Source of the DNA: CAYYHA01 sp964471535
GTDB lineage: Bacteria > Myxococcota > Myxococcia > SLRQ01
Assembly: GCA_964471535.1 (NCBI GenBank)
Contig: CAYYHA010000206.1
Span: 1-7,740, forward strand
Direction: 5' to 3'
Length of the DNA stretch: 7,740 nucleotides
Shown here piece after piece: positions 1-7,418 of the stretch (its first letter is position 1; the number at the start of each line of letters is the position of its first letter). A program made the translations under genes and the position numbers. The notes under the pieces are model-generated. The model had not been told where the DNA came from. It made no database searches and saw only the letters and a program-made list of their open reading frames with translations.

Positions 1-287
1 GCCACCGTCTCCCCCTCGAGGGCGCGGTGGACGAGCAGGAAGCCGCCGCCCCCGATCCCCCCCGAGAAGGGCTCGACCACCGAGAGGGCGAAGGTCGCCG
101 CCACCGCCGCGTCCACCGCGTTGCCCCCGGCGCGGAGCACCTCGAGGCCCGCCCGCGTCGCCTCCGGGTGGGCGGTGGCCACCATCGCGTCCTCGCCGCG
201 GGCCAGGCGAGGCTCCGCCAGGGCCGGGCGCACCAACGCGAGCAGCGAGAGGAGGAGGAGTCGCCGGAGCCGGGCTGGGGGTCGCAT
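1..287 (-). CDS. ggt: Gamma-glutamyltransferase, N-terminal part (cut by window edge)
   Basis: The visible 95 residues begin with a signal peptide: an Arg-rich N-terminus (RLRR), a Leu-rich core and an ALA cleavage site near residue 24. The mature start of a gamma-glutamyltransferase follows: an MVATAHPEAT segment, then LEVLRAGGNAVDAAVAA, then VVEPFSGGIGGGGF. The alternating Ala/Gly blocks and the GIGGGGF motif are hallmarks of the family's large subunit. The enzyme is an Ntn-hydrolase that self-cleaves and transfers or hydrolyses the gamma-glutamyl group of glutathione. The signal peptide points to a periplasmic or exported enzyme. The catalytic Thr and the small subunit lie beyond the left edge, so activity cannot be judged. 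The ATG at 287-285 was chosen because the signal peptide starts there; no strong Shine-Dalgarno sequence precedes it. It lies 111 bp downstream of the hemW stop on the same strand and may share its transcript. A paralogous acylase of the same family is possible. Confidence 0.88.
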   Translation of the reverse strand, partial: MRPPARLRRLLLLSLLALVRPALAEPRLARGEDAMVATAHPEATRAGLEVLRAGGNAVDAAVAATFALSVVEPFSGGIGGGGFLLVHRALEGETV

Positions 288-398
288 GGCGCCCAGTGAG
301 AGCCGATGCGGCCCCGCTTGTCCAGGGGCGAACGGGGGCTCCGGGCCGCCGGCGCCCATCACAGGAGCGCGAGGCCGCCCCGCCGCCGCCGGCGGCTC

Positions 399-1547
399 TC
401 AGACGAGGCGGCGTGCGATCTCGTCGTTGAAGCGAAAGCCACGCTCGGTGGGGCGAAGGCGCGTGCCGCCAGCGGTGAGCAGCCCCAGGCGCTGCAGCCC
501 GGCGAGGCTGCGATGGATCTCCGCCGGAATCTCGGTGCCCGCCCACCTCGCCGCTTCGGCCAGGTCGACGCCCTCTCGGGTGCGCAGGCCCAGGAAGAGC
601 CGTTCCCGCAGCAGCGTCTCCGCCTCGAGGCGCTCCACCTCGGCGGCGGGGTCGAGGCCGCGCTCCACCCGCTCGAGGTACTGCGCCGCCGACGGATGGT
701 TTCGCCAGCGCCGGCCCACCGCGCCCTCCCGGAGGAAGCCCGAGGCAGAAGCGCCGAGCCCCAAGTACTCGCCCCCCGACCAGTAGAGACTGTTGTGTAT
801 CGCACGGCGCCCCTCCCGCGCGTGGTTGGAGATCTCGTAGCGCTCGAAGCCGGCTGCGGCGAGCTCCGAGAAGAGGGCTGCCTCGATGGCGAGGGCCGCC
901 TCCTCATCGGGCAGGCGCACCCGTCCCGCCGCGACCTCCCGAGCCATCGGCACCCGAGCCTCGAGGGTGAGGCAGTAGGTGCTCACGTGCGAGGCGCCCG
1001 TCGCCGCGGCCCGGCGCGCGTCCTCGGTCGCAGCTTCGGGGGTCTGCCCGGGGAAGGCGTAGATGAGATCGACGGAGACGTTCTCGATGCCCGCCGCCCG
1101 TGCCACCTCGGGGGCTCGGGCACTGTCCGTTGCGCGGTGCCAGCGGCCAAGGGCGGCAAGGCCCGCGTCGCTGAAGCTCTGAGTGCCGAAGGACACGCGG
1201 TTGATCCCCGCTGCCCGCAGATCGGCGAGGCGCCCTTCCACCACCTGCCCTGGGTTGGCCTCGAGGGTGATCTCTGCGGTGGCCTCGAGGGGGAGGCGGG
1301 CGGCGATCGCATCGAGCACCCGCGCGAGCCACCTCGGTTCCCAGAGGCTGGGTGTTCCTCCGCCGAAGTAGACACTCACAAAGGTGCGACCGGAGAGGTC
1401 CTGTGTCCCCAAGCGTCGCTCCAGCTCGGCGATCACGGCCTTGGCGTAGCGGGCGTGGGGGATCTCGTCCCAGACCGCAGTCGCGAAATCGCAGTAGGGG
1501 CAGCGGGCGAGGCACCACGGGAAGTGCACGTAGACGCCCGCACGCAT
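399..1547 (-). CDS. hemW: Heme chaperone HemW (radical SAM protein, HemN-like)
   Basis: A 382-residue protein of normal HemW length. The radical SAM cluster motif is C12-x3-C16-x2-C19, in the context FPWCLARCPYCDF, and coordinates a 4Fe-4S cluster. GGGTPS at 62-67 binds the SAM amino group. EANPG (96-100) and FGTQSF (120-125) are typical of the family. YEISNHAR (237-244) is followed by HNSLYW (251-256), the HNxxYW signature that separates HemW from true coproporphyrinogen dehydrogenase HemN, whose cluster region has an extra Cys absent here. The C-terminal part (about 300-375) is the HemN_C winged-helix-like domain. HemW binds heme and is thought to deliver it to client proteins such as respiratory enzymes. 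The ATG at 1547 gives the usual MRxGVYVHFPWC start; a GTG at 1568 would overlap the upstream gene. Spacing to the upstream stop is 13 bp, suggesting translation from the same mRNA. Just after the stop lies a 12-bp GC palindrome (385-396) without a T tract, so termination there is not evident. Confidence 0.95.
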   Translation of the reverse strand: MRAGVYVHFPWCLARCPYCDFATAVWDEIPHARYAKAVIAELERRLGTQDLSGRTFVSVYFGGGTPSLWEPRWLARVLDAIAARLPLEATAEITLEANPGQVVEGRLADLRAAGINRVSFGTQSFSDAGLAALGRWHRATDSARAPEVARAAGIENVSVDLIYAFPGQTPEAATEDARRAAATGASHVSTYCLTLEARVPMAREVAAGRVRLPDEEAALAIEAALFSELAAAGFERYEISNHAREGRRAIHNSLYWSGGEYLGLGASASGFLREGAVGRRWRNHPSAAQYLERVERGLDPAAEVERLEAETLLRERLFLGLRTREGVDLAEAARWAGTEIPAEIHRSLAGLQRLGLLTAGGTRLRPTERGFRFNDEIARRLV

Positions 1548-1560
1548 CTTGGGCGCCGGC

Positions 1561-4152
1561 CTATTCACGGGAGGAGAGCCGGGCGACTTCCTCGTTGAGG
1601 AACTCGTTCTCCTCGGTGAGGTCCTCCACCTCGGCTTCGAGAGCCGCAATGCGGGCCTTCAGTGCAGCGACGTCCGGCCCGCCGGTGCCCGGCAGGGTCG
1701 TCTCGGGGTCGGCGAGCTGCGCCCGCAGTGCCGCCACCTCGTTGGCGTGCATCTGCTGCATCTTCTCCAGCTCGCCCGCCATGCGGGAGAGCCGCTTCTC
1801 GCGCTCCATCACGTCGCGGGTGAGCTTGGCGATCTGCGCCGCCAGCTCGTCCTGCCCCGACTCCTTGTCCTCGAGGGCGCGCTTGAGCTGGTCGCGCGTC
1901 GCCTTGATCTCGTCCCGGTAGACCTTGATCTTCTCGAGTGCCTCCTCGCGGAGCTTCTTCTCCTTGGCCAGCTCCTCCCGCTGCTGGCGGAGCTCTTGGT
2001 GGGCGCGCGAGATCTCCTCCTTGAGGGACTCGACGGTCGTCTCGGCATCGGCCTCGGCCTTGTCGGCCTGCGCGCGGGCGTCCTCGAGCGCCTCCTGCAG
2101 CGAGGCCAGCTCGGCGCGCAGCGCCTCCAGCTCTGCTTCCCGGGCGTCCGCCTCACCCTTGGCCTCGGCGATCTCCATCTCCCGCTCCGAGACCATCGTG
2201 CGAAGCGTCTCGAGCTCCGCCTCGCGCGCGGCCATCGCCTCACGCACCTGGCCGAGCTCCTCCTCGAGGGCGGCGATGCGCGACTCGGCGGCGGCCTGCC
2301 CCTCGGCGAGGCGCTCTCGCTCCTCACGGAGCGTCTCGAGGTCCTGCTCGGCCGCCGCGAGCGTTTCGCGCAGCGTCTCCGCCTCACTCTGGGCCGCCTG
2401 CAGCGCCGCCTGGGCCTCGCCGAGCTGTCCCTCGAGCGCCATCTTCTCGGCGCCGGCGGCGGCGAGGGCCTCCTCCTTCTCCGTCTGGGCCTCGGCGCGG
2501 GCCTGCTCGGCCTGCTCCCGTGCTTCCTGCAGCCGGGCCTCCGCCTCGGCCTGCACCGCGGCGAGGCGCGCCGCGCTCTCCTCTTCGAGGGCGGCGATCC
2601 GGGCCTGCGCCTCCTCTTCGGCGGCCGCTGCCGCCGCCCGGGCCTGCTCTAGCTCCTGCTGCAATGCCTCGAGGGCGGCGCCGTGCTCGGCGGTGAGCGT
2701 CTCGCGAAGCGCCTCGAGTTCGGCAGCCGCGGCCTGCCTCGCGGCTGCGAGTTCCGATGCGGCCGCCTGCCGGGCCGCCTCGACCTCCTGCGCCGCCGCC
2801 TCTTTGGCCGCTGCCACCTCTGCTTTCGCCCGGGCCTGGATCTCTTCGATCTCCGCGTCCTTCTCCGCGAGGACCTGCTCGGTGTGCGCCTGTACCGCCT
2901 CGAGCTCGCCCCGGAGCTCGGCGAGCTTCGCCTCGGCTTCGGCCCGTGCCTCCTCGATGGCCGCCGACGCCCGCTCCTCGGCCTCGCGCACCTGCCGTTC
3001 GGCGTCGGCGTGGGCGGCGCGGATCGCCGCCGCCTTTTGACTCTCCGCCTCCTCCACCGCCTCGCTCAGCTCGGCCACCTTCGCCTCGGCCTCGGCGACG
3101 CGTGCCGCCCACTCCTTGGCCTCCGCCTCGCGCGCCTGGATCGTCTCGTTGACGATCTCCGAGAGATCCCGGCGCGCCTGCTCGGCCGCCTCCATCGCCT
3201 CGGCGTGGGCCTTGCCCTTCTCCACGATCTCCGTCTCGAGCTGGGCGATGGTGGCGATGTGCTCGGTGAGCTCCTCCTCCTTGAAGGAGAGCTCGCCGCG
3301 TGCCTCCATCAGCGCCGCCTCGAGGCGATCCTGCGCCGCGTCGCGCTCGGCGATCTCCTGCTCGAGGGATTCGATGTGCGCCTGGTAGGCCTCCACCGTG
3401 CCCCGCAGCTCCGAGAGCTGCGTGACCGCGAGCGCCCAGGCCTCACGGGCCCGCCCGACGAGGGTCTCGAGCTGCTTGACCCGCTCGCGCAGCGCCTGCA
3501 CCTTCTCCTCTGGGGAGGCGCCCGAGGGGATGCGCGCCTCCGGGCCCGAGGCGGCGAAGGGGTCGAGGGTCTCGGCGGGGGTCTCGTGCTTCTTCAGGGG
3601 CGGCGGTCCGCGCCGCGGCGTGGTCAACGGCTCGCTGGCCGCCTCGAAGTGCAGGTCGAGGTCGCCGGCCACCTCGGCGAGGCTTACCACCTCCGCCCCC
3701 GCCGCGGGCGCCGAGGAGCCCCCCTGCCCCGGCGGGGGCGGCGGCCCGCCCGCGCGCGCAGGGCGGGGCGGCGGGGCGCCGTTTCGCCCGGTGAGGGCCT
3801 GCACCCGTTCGAGGAGGGTGTGGGCGTCGAAGGGCTTGATGAGGTAGTCGTCGGCGCGCGCCTTGTTCTTCTTGTGCTGCTCGAAGCTCTCGGGGGTCTG
3901 CTCGGCGGAGATGAGGATGAGGGGGATCTTGGCCAGCTCCTCGTTGCGCCGCAGGCGGCTGCAGACGGTAAAGCCGGAGATCTCGGGCAGCTCCACCGAG
4001 AGCACGATGGCGTCGGGGCGGGTGGCCTTGGCCTGCTCGAGGCCCGAGGTCCCATCTCGGACGCTCCGGACCTCCCAGCCGGCCGGTTCGAAGACCGAGG
4101 TGACCGCGGACGCGAAGGCGGTATCGCTCTCGATGAGTAGGACGCTGGGCAT
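1561..4152 (-). CDS. Pseudo-receiver plus long coiled-coil protein (AglZ/FrzS-like)
   Basis: 863 residues. Residues 1-122 form a response-regulator receiver fold: VLLIESD at 4-10 for the acidic pocket, SVELPEISGF at 52-61, a switch Ser at 82, and DDYLIKPFD at 101-109 with the conserved Lys106-Pro107. The phosphoacceptor Asp is replaced by Ser52, and the acidic pair is weakened to Glu8/Asp10, so canonical phosphorylation is not expected. Residues 123-213 are a Pro/Gly/Ala-rich linker. Residues 214-814 are an almost unbroken Glu/Ala/Arg/Leu coiled coil. After a break (815-826), residues 827-863 form a short terminal zipper. There is no signal peptide or membrane segment, so it is cytoplasmic. 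The architecture matches AglZ and FrzS of Myxococcus xanthus, pseudo-receiver scaffolds of gliding and pilus motility; AglZ binds the polarity GTPase MglA. Assignment to either is not secure, since the length lies between the two (AglZ about 1,400, FrzS about 535). Start 4152 puts the receiver at the N-terminus. An ATG at 4176 adds eight residues and has a better purine-rich leader. Confidence 0.9.
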   Translation of the reverse strand: MPSVLLIESDTAFASAVTSVFEPAGWEVRSVRDGTSGLEQAKATRPDAIVLSVELPEISGFTVCSRLRRNEELAKIPLILISAEQTPESFEQHKKNKARADDYLIKPFDAHTLLERVQALTGRNGAPPPRPARAGGPPPPPGQGGSSAPAAGAEVVSLAEVAGDLDLHFEAASEPLTTPRRGPPPLKKHETPAETLDPFAASGPEARIPSGASPEEKVQALRERVKQLETLVGRAREAWALAVTQLSELRGTVEAYQAHIESLEQEIAERDAAQDRLEAALMEARGELSFKEEELTEHIATIAQLETEIVEKGKAHAEAMEAAEQARRDLSEIVNETIQAREAEAKEWAARVAEAEAKVAELSEAVEEAESQKAAAIRAAHADAERQVREAEERASAAIEEARAEAEAKLAELRGELEAVQAHTEQVLAEKDAEIEEIQARAKAEVAAAKEAAAQEVEAARQAAASELAAARQAAAAELEALRETLTAEHGAALEALQQELEQARAAAAAAEEEAQARIAALEEESAARLAAVQAEAEARLQEAREQAEQARAEAQTEKEEALAAAGAEKMALEGQLGEAQAALQAAQSEAETLRETLAAAEQDLETLREERERLAEGQAAAESRIAALEEELGQVREAMAAREAELETLRTMVSEREMEIAEAKGEADAREAELEALRAELASLQEALEDARAQADKAEADAETTVESLKEEISRAHQELRQQREELAKEKKLREEALEKIKVYRDEIKATRDQLKRALEDKESGQDELAAQIAKLTRDVMEREKRLSRMAGELEKMQQMHANEVAALRAQLADPETTLPGTGGPDVAALKARIAALEAEVEDLTEENEFLNEEVARLSSRE

Positions 4153-4314
4153 GGCCGCATTCGGGGCACGAACCATGGCCCCTCGTCCCCCGGAGCATGC
4201 CATGGGCCCCGGGGTCGGACAACTCCGGGCCGGGGTGCTTCCGAGCAGTGGGTGGGCGCCGCCGCAGCGGGCACGGACGACTCGAGGCTGGCCCAAAGGC
4301 ACGGCACCGCCTAT
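4153..4314. promoter_or_regulatory. Divergent intergenic region
   Basis: This region separates the minus-strand pseudo-receiver gene from the plus-strand M16 peptidase and must hold promoters for both. On the minus strand, TTGTCC (4222-4217) and CATGCT (4199-4194) are 17 bp apart and could be a weak sigma-70 promoter. It would give a leader of about 10 nt to the alternative ATG at 4176, or about 35 nt to the ATG at 4152. No clear plus-strand promoter or ribosome binding site was found. Confidence 0.35.
4211..4222 (-). promoter_or_regulatory. TTGTCCGACCCC element, third occurrence of the repeat core
   Basis: On the minus strand this reads TTGTCCGACCCC. Its 11-bp core TGTCCGACCCC is identical to the core in both tandem repeats at the right end of the window (7408-7418 and 7501-7511), and it has the same orientation relative to the downstream minus-strand gene. 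Unlike the repeats, no TA-rich hexamer lies 8 bp after TGTCCGAC; the corresponding bases are CCATGG. It could be a -35-like element, a regulator site, or chance similarity in GC-rich DNA. Confidence 0.3.
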
Positions 4315-6861
4315 ATGGGCCAGGTGCGTCACCTCCTCGACAACGGCCTGAAAGTCCTCGTCCAAGAGAACCATGCCTCCCGTGCCGTCGCCCTCCAAGC
4401 CTGGGTGGACGTCGGCAGCGCCGACGAGCGCGACGAGGAGGCGGGGTTGGCGCACGTGCACGAGCACATGCTCTTCAAGGGCACCGAGCGCCGGGGCGTG
4501 GGGGAGATCGCCCGGGAGGTGGAGGCGGCCGGCGGCGACATCAATGCCTGGACCAGCTTCGATCAGACCGTCTACCACCTGGTGCTCCCCAGTCGGGACC
4601 TCGAGGTGGGCCTGGACATCCTCGCCGACGTCCTGCAGCACAGCGCCTTCGACCCGGAGGAGCTCCGCCGGGAGCAGGAGGTGATCCTCGAGGAGATCCG
4701 TCGCACCTACGACAGCCCGGCCCGGCGGGCCGCCCGGGAGCTCTTCGACCTCGCCTATGTGAAGCATCCCTACCGGCGGCCGGTCATCGGCTACGAGGAG
4801 ACGGTGCGGGGCTTTACCCGCGACGACGTTCTGGCCTTCTACCGGCGCCACTACCGCCCCGACAACGTGACTTTGGTGGCGGTGGGGGACTTCGACGAGG
4901 AGGCCCTCCTTCCATCCGTCGAGGCGTACTTCGGCGGGTGGGCGCGGCGCGAGGCAGCGCCGCGGCGCCGGCCCGCCGAGCCGCCGCAGGAGGCGCTGCG
5001 GGTGCGCCGCGTCTGCGACGGGGTGCGGGAGGGCTACCTGGAGCTGGGCTGGCACGTGCCCGAGGTCTGCCACGACGACATCGCCGCCCTCGATCTGCTC
5101 TCGGTGATCCTGGGGCAGGGGGAGAGCGCCCGTCTCAACCGCTGGGTGACGCGCCGGGGGATCACCAACGACGCGGTGGGCTACCTCTATGCGGCGCGGG
5201 ATCCCGGCCTCTTCATCGTCAGCGCGCAGGCGCCGCTGGCCCGCCTGGGCGAGGCCTATGCGGCGCTCCTGGAGGTCGTCTTCCGCGTCTGCAGCGAGGA
5301 GGTGGAGGAGGCCGAGCTGGAGAAGGCGAAGAACATCATCGAGAGCGAGGCGGTGTACCAGCGCGAGACGGTGCAGGGGATGGCCCGCAAGCTGGGCTTC
5401 TACGAGACGGTGACCGGTTCGGCGGCCTTCGAGGACGCCTACTACCGGCGGGTGCGGCAGGTGGCGGCCCCCGAGCTCTTGCGGGTGGCCCAGCGCTACC
5501 TGCAGGTCGCCAAGCTCTCCGCCGTGGCGCTTGCCCCCGAGTCCGCGGGCCTCGACGAAGCGGAGATGGAGCGCCTTGCCAACGCCCATGCGCGTGCCGG
5601 CGCAGCGAAGGCCGCTCCGGCCCGCACCCACGCGCCGCCGCCCATCGAGTCCTTCGAGCTGCCGGGCGGCACCACGCTCCTCGTGCAACCGGATCACAGC
5701 GTGCCCGTGGTGGCGCTGCGGGCGGTGTGGAAGGGCGGCCTGCGCGCCGAGACGGAGGAGAACGCGGGTCTGCACGCGCTGATGGCGCGGCTCCTCTCCC
5801 GGGGGACGGAGGGCCGCTCGGCGGAGGAGATCGCCGAGGCCCTCGATACCTGGGCCGCATCGCTCTCGGGCGTCAGCGGTCGAAACAGCTATGGCCTCGG
5901 TGCCGAGCTGCTCTCCCGCCACTTCGAAGCCGGCTTCGAGCTCTTCGCCGAGTGTCTCGACGCGCCGGCGTTCCCCAAGGAGGAGTTCGAGGTGGAGCGG
6001 GCCCGGCAGATCGAGGAGCTGAAGGCAAAGGAGGACCATGCGGCGGCGGTCGCCTTCGATCTCTTCCACCAGACCTACTGGCGGCGGCATCCCTACCGCA
6101 TGGACGTTCGGGGGAGCGAGGCCTCTCTCGCCGAGATGACGCCGCAGCTCTTGCGCGACTTCCATCACGCGCACTACCGCCCGTCGAGCCTGACCCTCGC
6201 TGTCGTGGGTGACGTGGAGCCCGGGCACGTCGTGGAGCGGGCGGAAGCGCTCTTCGGGCGGGCCGGCCCCTCGGCGGCGCTCCCCGAGCCCGAGCTCGAG
6301 GCACCACCGGAGGCGCCGCGGCGCGCCGAGCGCACCCTCGAGAAGGCACAGGCGCACATCGTCCTGGGCTATCCGGGGGTCAGCCTCTCCGATCCCGACC
6401 GCCACGCCCTCGAGGTGCTCGCCAACGTCTTGGGGGGGCAGAGCGGCCGCCTCTTCGTCGACCTGCGGGACCGGCGCTCCCTCGCCTACACGGTGAGCGC
6501 CATGAGCATCGAGGCCCTCGATCCCGGCTACTTCGCGCTGTACATCGCCTGTGCGCCCGAGAAGATCGACGAGGCGATCGCCGGCCTGCGCGAGCACGTG
6601 GCGCGGGTGCGCGAGGAGGCCATCGGGGCCGAGGAGCTCGAGGGGGCCAAACGGAACTTGAGCGGCCTGCACGAGATCGGTCTGCAGCGGATGAGCGCCC
6701 GCGCCGCCGCGGTGGCCTTCGACACCTGCTATGGGCTCGGGCCCACCGCCCACCGGCACTACGCCGAGGCCATCGGAGCCGTGGACGCCGCGACAGTCCG
6801 GGAGGTCGCCGAGCGCTACCTGCGGCCCGAATCGGAGGTGCTGGCCCTCGTGCACCCGTAG
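4315..6861 (+). CDS. M16 family zinc metallopeptidase, two-domain single chain
   Basis: 848 residues with two tandem M16 halves. The N-terminal half (about 1-430) has the inverted zinc motif HxxEH as H47-V-H-E50-H51, followed by MLFKGT. The third metal ligand lies in the VILEEI segment (Glu126 or Glu127, most likely 127), at the family's usual distance of about 75 residues. GGDINAWTSFDQTVYH (73-88) is the typical active-site wall. The C-terminal half (about 445-846) lacks HxxEH. It keeps the Arg/Tyr pair of substrate-binding halves, Arg718 and Tyr725 in LRDRRSLAY, seven residues apart as in insulin-degrading enzyme. One chain therefore supplies both the catalytic and the R/Y half, enclosing a chamber that degrades short peptides. 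No signal peptide is visible, so a cytoplasmic role is likely; a processing-peptidase-like role is also possible. ATG 4315 starts right before the conserved LDNGLKVLV strand. An in-frame GTG at 4252 would add 21 unremarkable residues. The gene stands alone on its strand and converges on the chelatase gene. Confidence 0.93.
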   Translation: MGQVRHLLDNGLKVLVQENHASRAVALQAWVDVGSADERDEEAGLAHVHEHMLFKGTERRGVGEIAREVEAAGGDINAWTSFDQTVYHLVLPSRDLEVGLDILADVLQHSAFDPEELRREQEVILEEIRRTYDSPARRAARELFDLAYVKHPYRRPVIGYEETVRGFTRDDVLAFYRRHYRPDNVTLVAVGDFDEEALLPSVEAYFGGWARREAAPRRRPAEPPQEALRVRRVCDGVREGYLELGWHVPEVCHDDIAALDLLSVILGQGESARLNRWVTRRGITNDAVGYLYAARDPGLFIVSAQAPLARLGEAYAALLEVVFRVCSEEVEEAELEKAKNIIESEAVYQRETVQGMARKLGFYETVTGSAAFEDAYYRRVRQVAAPELLRVAQRYLQVAKLSAVALAPESAGLDEAEMERLANAHARAGAAKAAPARTHAPPPIESFELPGGTTLLVQPDHSVPVVALRAVWKGGLRAETEENAGLHALMARLLSRGTEGRSAEEIAEALDTWAASLSGVSGRNSYGLGAELLSRHFEAGFELFAECLDAPAFPKEEFEVERARQIEELKAKEDHAAAVAFDLFHQTYWRRHPYRMDVRGSEASLAEMTPQLLRDFHHAHYRPSSLTLAVVGDVEPGHVVERAEALFGRAGPSAALPEPELEAPPEAPRRAERTLEKAQAHIVLGYPGVSLSDPDRHALEVLANVLGGQSGRLFVDLRDRRSLAYTVSAMSIEALDPGYFALYIACAPEKIDEAIAGLREHVARVREEAIGAEELEGAKRNLSGLHEIGLQRMSARAAAVAFDTCYGLGPTAHRHYAEAIGAVDAATVREVAERYLRPESEVLALVHP

Positions 6862-6916
6862 GTGCGCAGCCGCCGCCGGCGCATCGACGAGACCGTGGGG
6901 GCGGATGCGGGGAGCC

Positions 6917-7318
6917 TCACGTGCCTCCGCGTTCGCCTACGGCGCGGAGGATGCCCTCGGCGAGCGCGCGCTGCACCTGCGGCAGGTCCCCGATGGGGGG
7001 GAGCGCATCGAAGCGGACCTTCGGATGCGCGGCGGCCAGCGCTTCGAGGCGGCGGGGGAGGTCTTCGGCCAGGTGGCGTCCCCGCCCCAAGAAGAGGGGG
7101 ACGATGGTCACCTCTCGGGCCCCGGCGGCGGCGAGCGAGGCGCAGGCGGCCTCGAGCGAGGGGGCTTCGAGTTCGAGGAAGGCGAGGCGCACGGCGATCC
7201 CGCGGGCCTCGACTTCGGTGGCGATGGCGCGCAGCGGCGCGCTCCACTCGGGGGAGCGGGAGCCGTGGCCGAGGAGGACGATGCCCAAGGGGGCGGGGCC
7301 GGCGCCGGAGGGGCTCAC
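6917..7318 (-). CDS. Short CbiX/SirB-type sirohydrochlorin chelatase-like protein
   Basis: 133 residues, one CbiX domain. LLGHGSR (15-21) carries the metal-binding His18, and GRGRHLAEDLPRRL carries the second, His82. FLELEAPSL with Glu49 and TIVPLFLG (71-78) between them are typical family strands. These proteins insert Co or Fe into sirohydrochlorin for cobalamin or siroheme synthesis. Most bacterial enzymes are two-domain; this one has the size of the short CbiX(S) forms, which work as homodimers. The substrate metal cannot be told from the sequence. No ATG is available near the domain, so GTG 7318 was chosen. Upstream of it, AAGGG lies 4 bp away and GGAG 11 bp away, giving a usable ribosome binding site. 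The frame stays open far upstream, but that extension runs through the tandem repeats and is not protein-like. The stop is 55 bp from that of the convergent M16 gene. The gene lies directly downstream of two promoter-like repeats. No other cobalamin or siroheme genes are in the window. Confidence 0.85.
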   Translation of the reverse strand: MSPSGAGPAPLGIVLLGHGSRSPEWSAPLRAIATEVEARGIAVRLAFLELEAPSLEAACASLAAAGAREVTIVPLFLGRGRHLAEDLPRRLEALAAAHPKVRFDALPPIGDLPQVQRALAEGILRAVGERGGT

Positions 7319-7377
7319 GGATCCCTTTTCTCCGGCGTACCCCGTCGGCACAAGGGGCGCCGGGCCGAATCGACACC

Positions 7378-7393
7378 CCCGCCCAAGGGCGGG
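7378..7393. other. GC palindrome (hairpin) in repeat copy 1
   Basis: CCCGCCC and GGGCGGG flank a central AA. The RNA could form a 6-bp GC stem with a 4-nt loop. It sits just downstream of the presumed -10 hexamer on the minus strand, so it could be a 5'-leader hairpin or an operator. No T tract follows on either strand, so an intrinsic terminator is unlikely. Confidence 0.6.
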
Positions 7394-7396
7394 ATC

Positions 7397-7418
7397 CGTA
7401 TAGCACGGGGGTCGGACA
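7397..7418 (-). promoter_or_regulatory. Promoter-like element TGTCCGAC-N8-TATACG, proximal copy
   Basis: On the minus strand TGTCCGAC (7418-7411) is followed after exactly 8 bp by TATACG (7402-7397). TATACG lies in the only AT-containing patch of a GC-rich region and is a plausible -10. The layout resembles the TGTC-rG-N8-TAnnnT promoters of the PafBC/RecA-NDp damage response in actinobacteria; the last base of the -10 differs (G for T). Transcription would start near 7390, giving a leader of about 70 nt with a GC hairpin at its 5' end before the chelatase GTG. Confidence 0.5.

Noticed and set aside
385..396. Perfect palindrome GCCGCCGGCGGC as hemW terminator
   Set aside because: No T tract follows, and such GC palindromes are frequent by chance at this base composition.
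1549..4140. Long plus-strand frames (1549-2652, 2683-4140) opposite the coiled-coil gene
   Set aside because: They are the antisense image of Glu/Ala/Leu/Arg codons and read as Leu/Gly/Arg-rich low complexity without domains.
4153..6855. Minus-strand open frame antisense to the whole M16 gene, in frame with the coiled-coil gene, giving a 1764-residue reading frame
   Set aside because: The plus strand encodes a clear M16 peptidase with all motifs. The antisense frame is open only because of GC-rich codon usage, and its translation has no recognisable domain until the receiver starts at 4152. It could mislead an automatic start call for the coiled-coil gene.
6924..6950. 8-bp inverted repeat CCTCCGCG/CGCGGAGG as a bidirectional terminator between convergent genes
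   Set aside because: It lies inside the 3' end of the chelatase coding sequence and has no T tract on either side.
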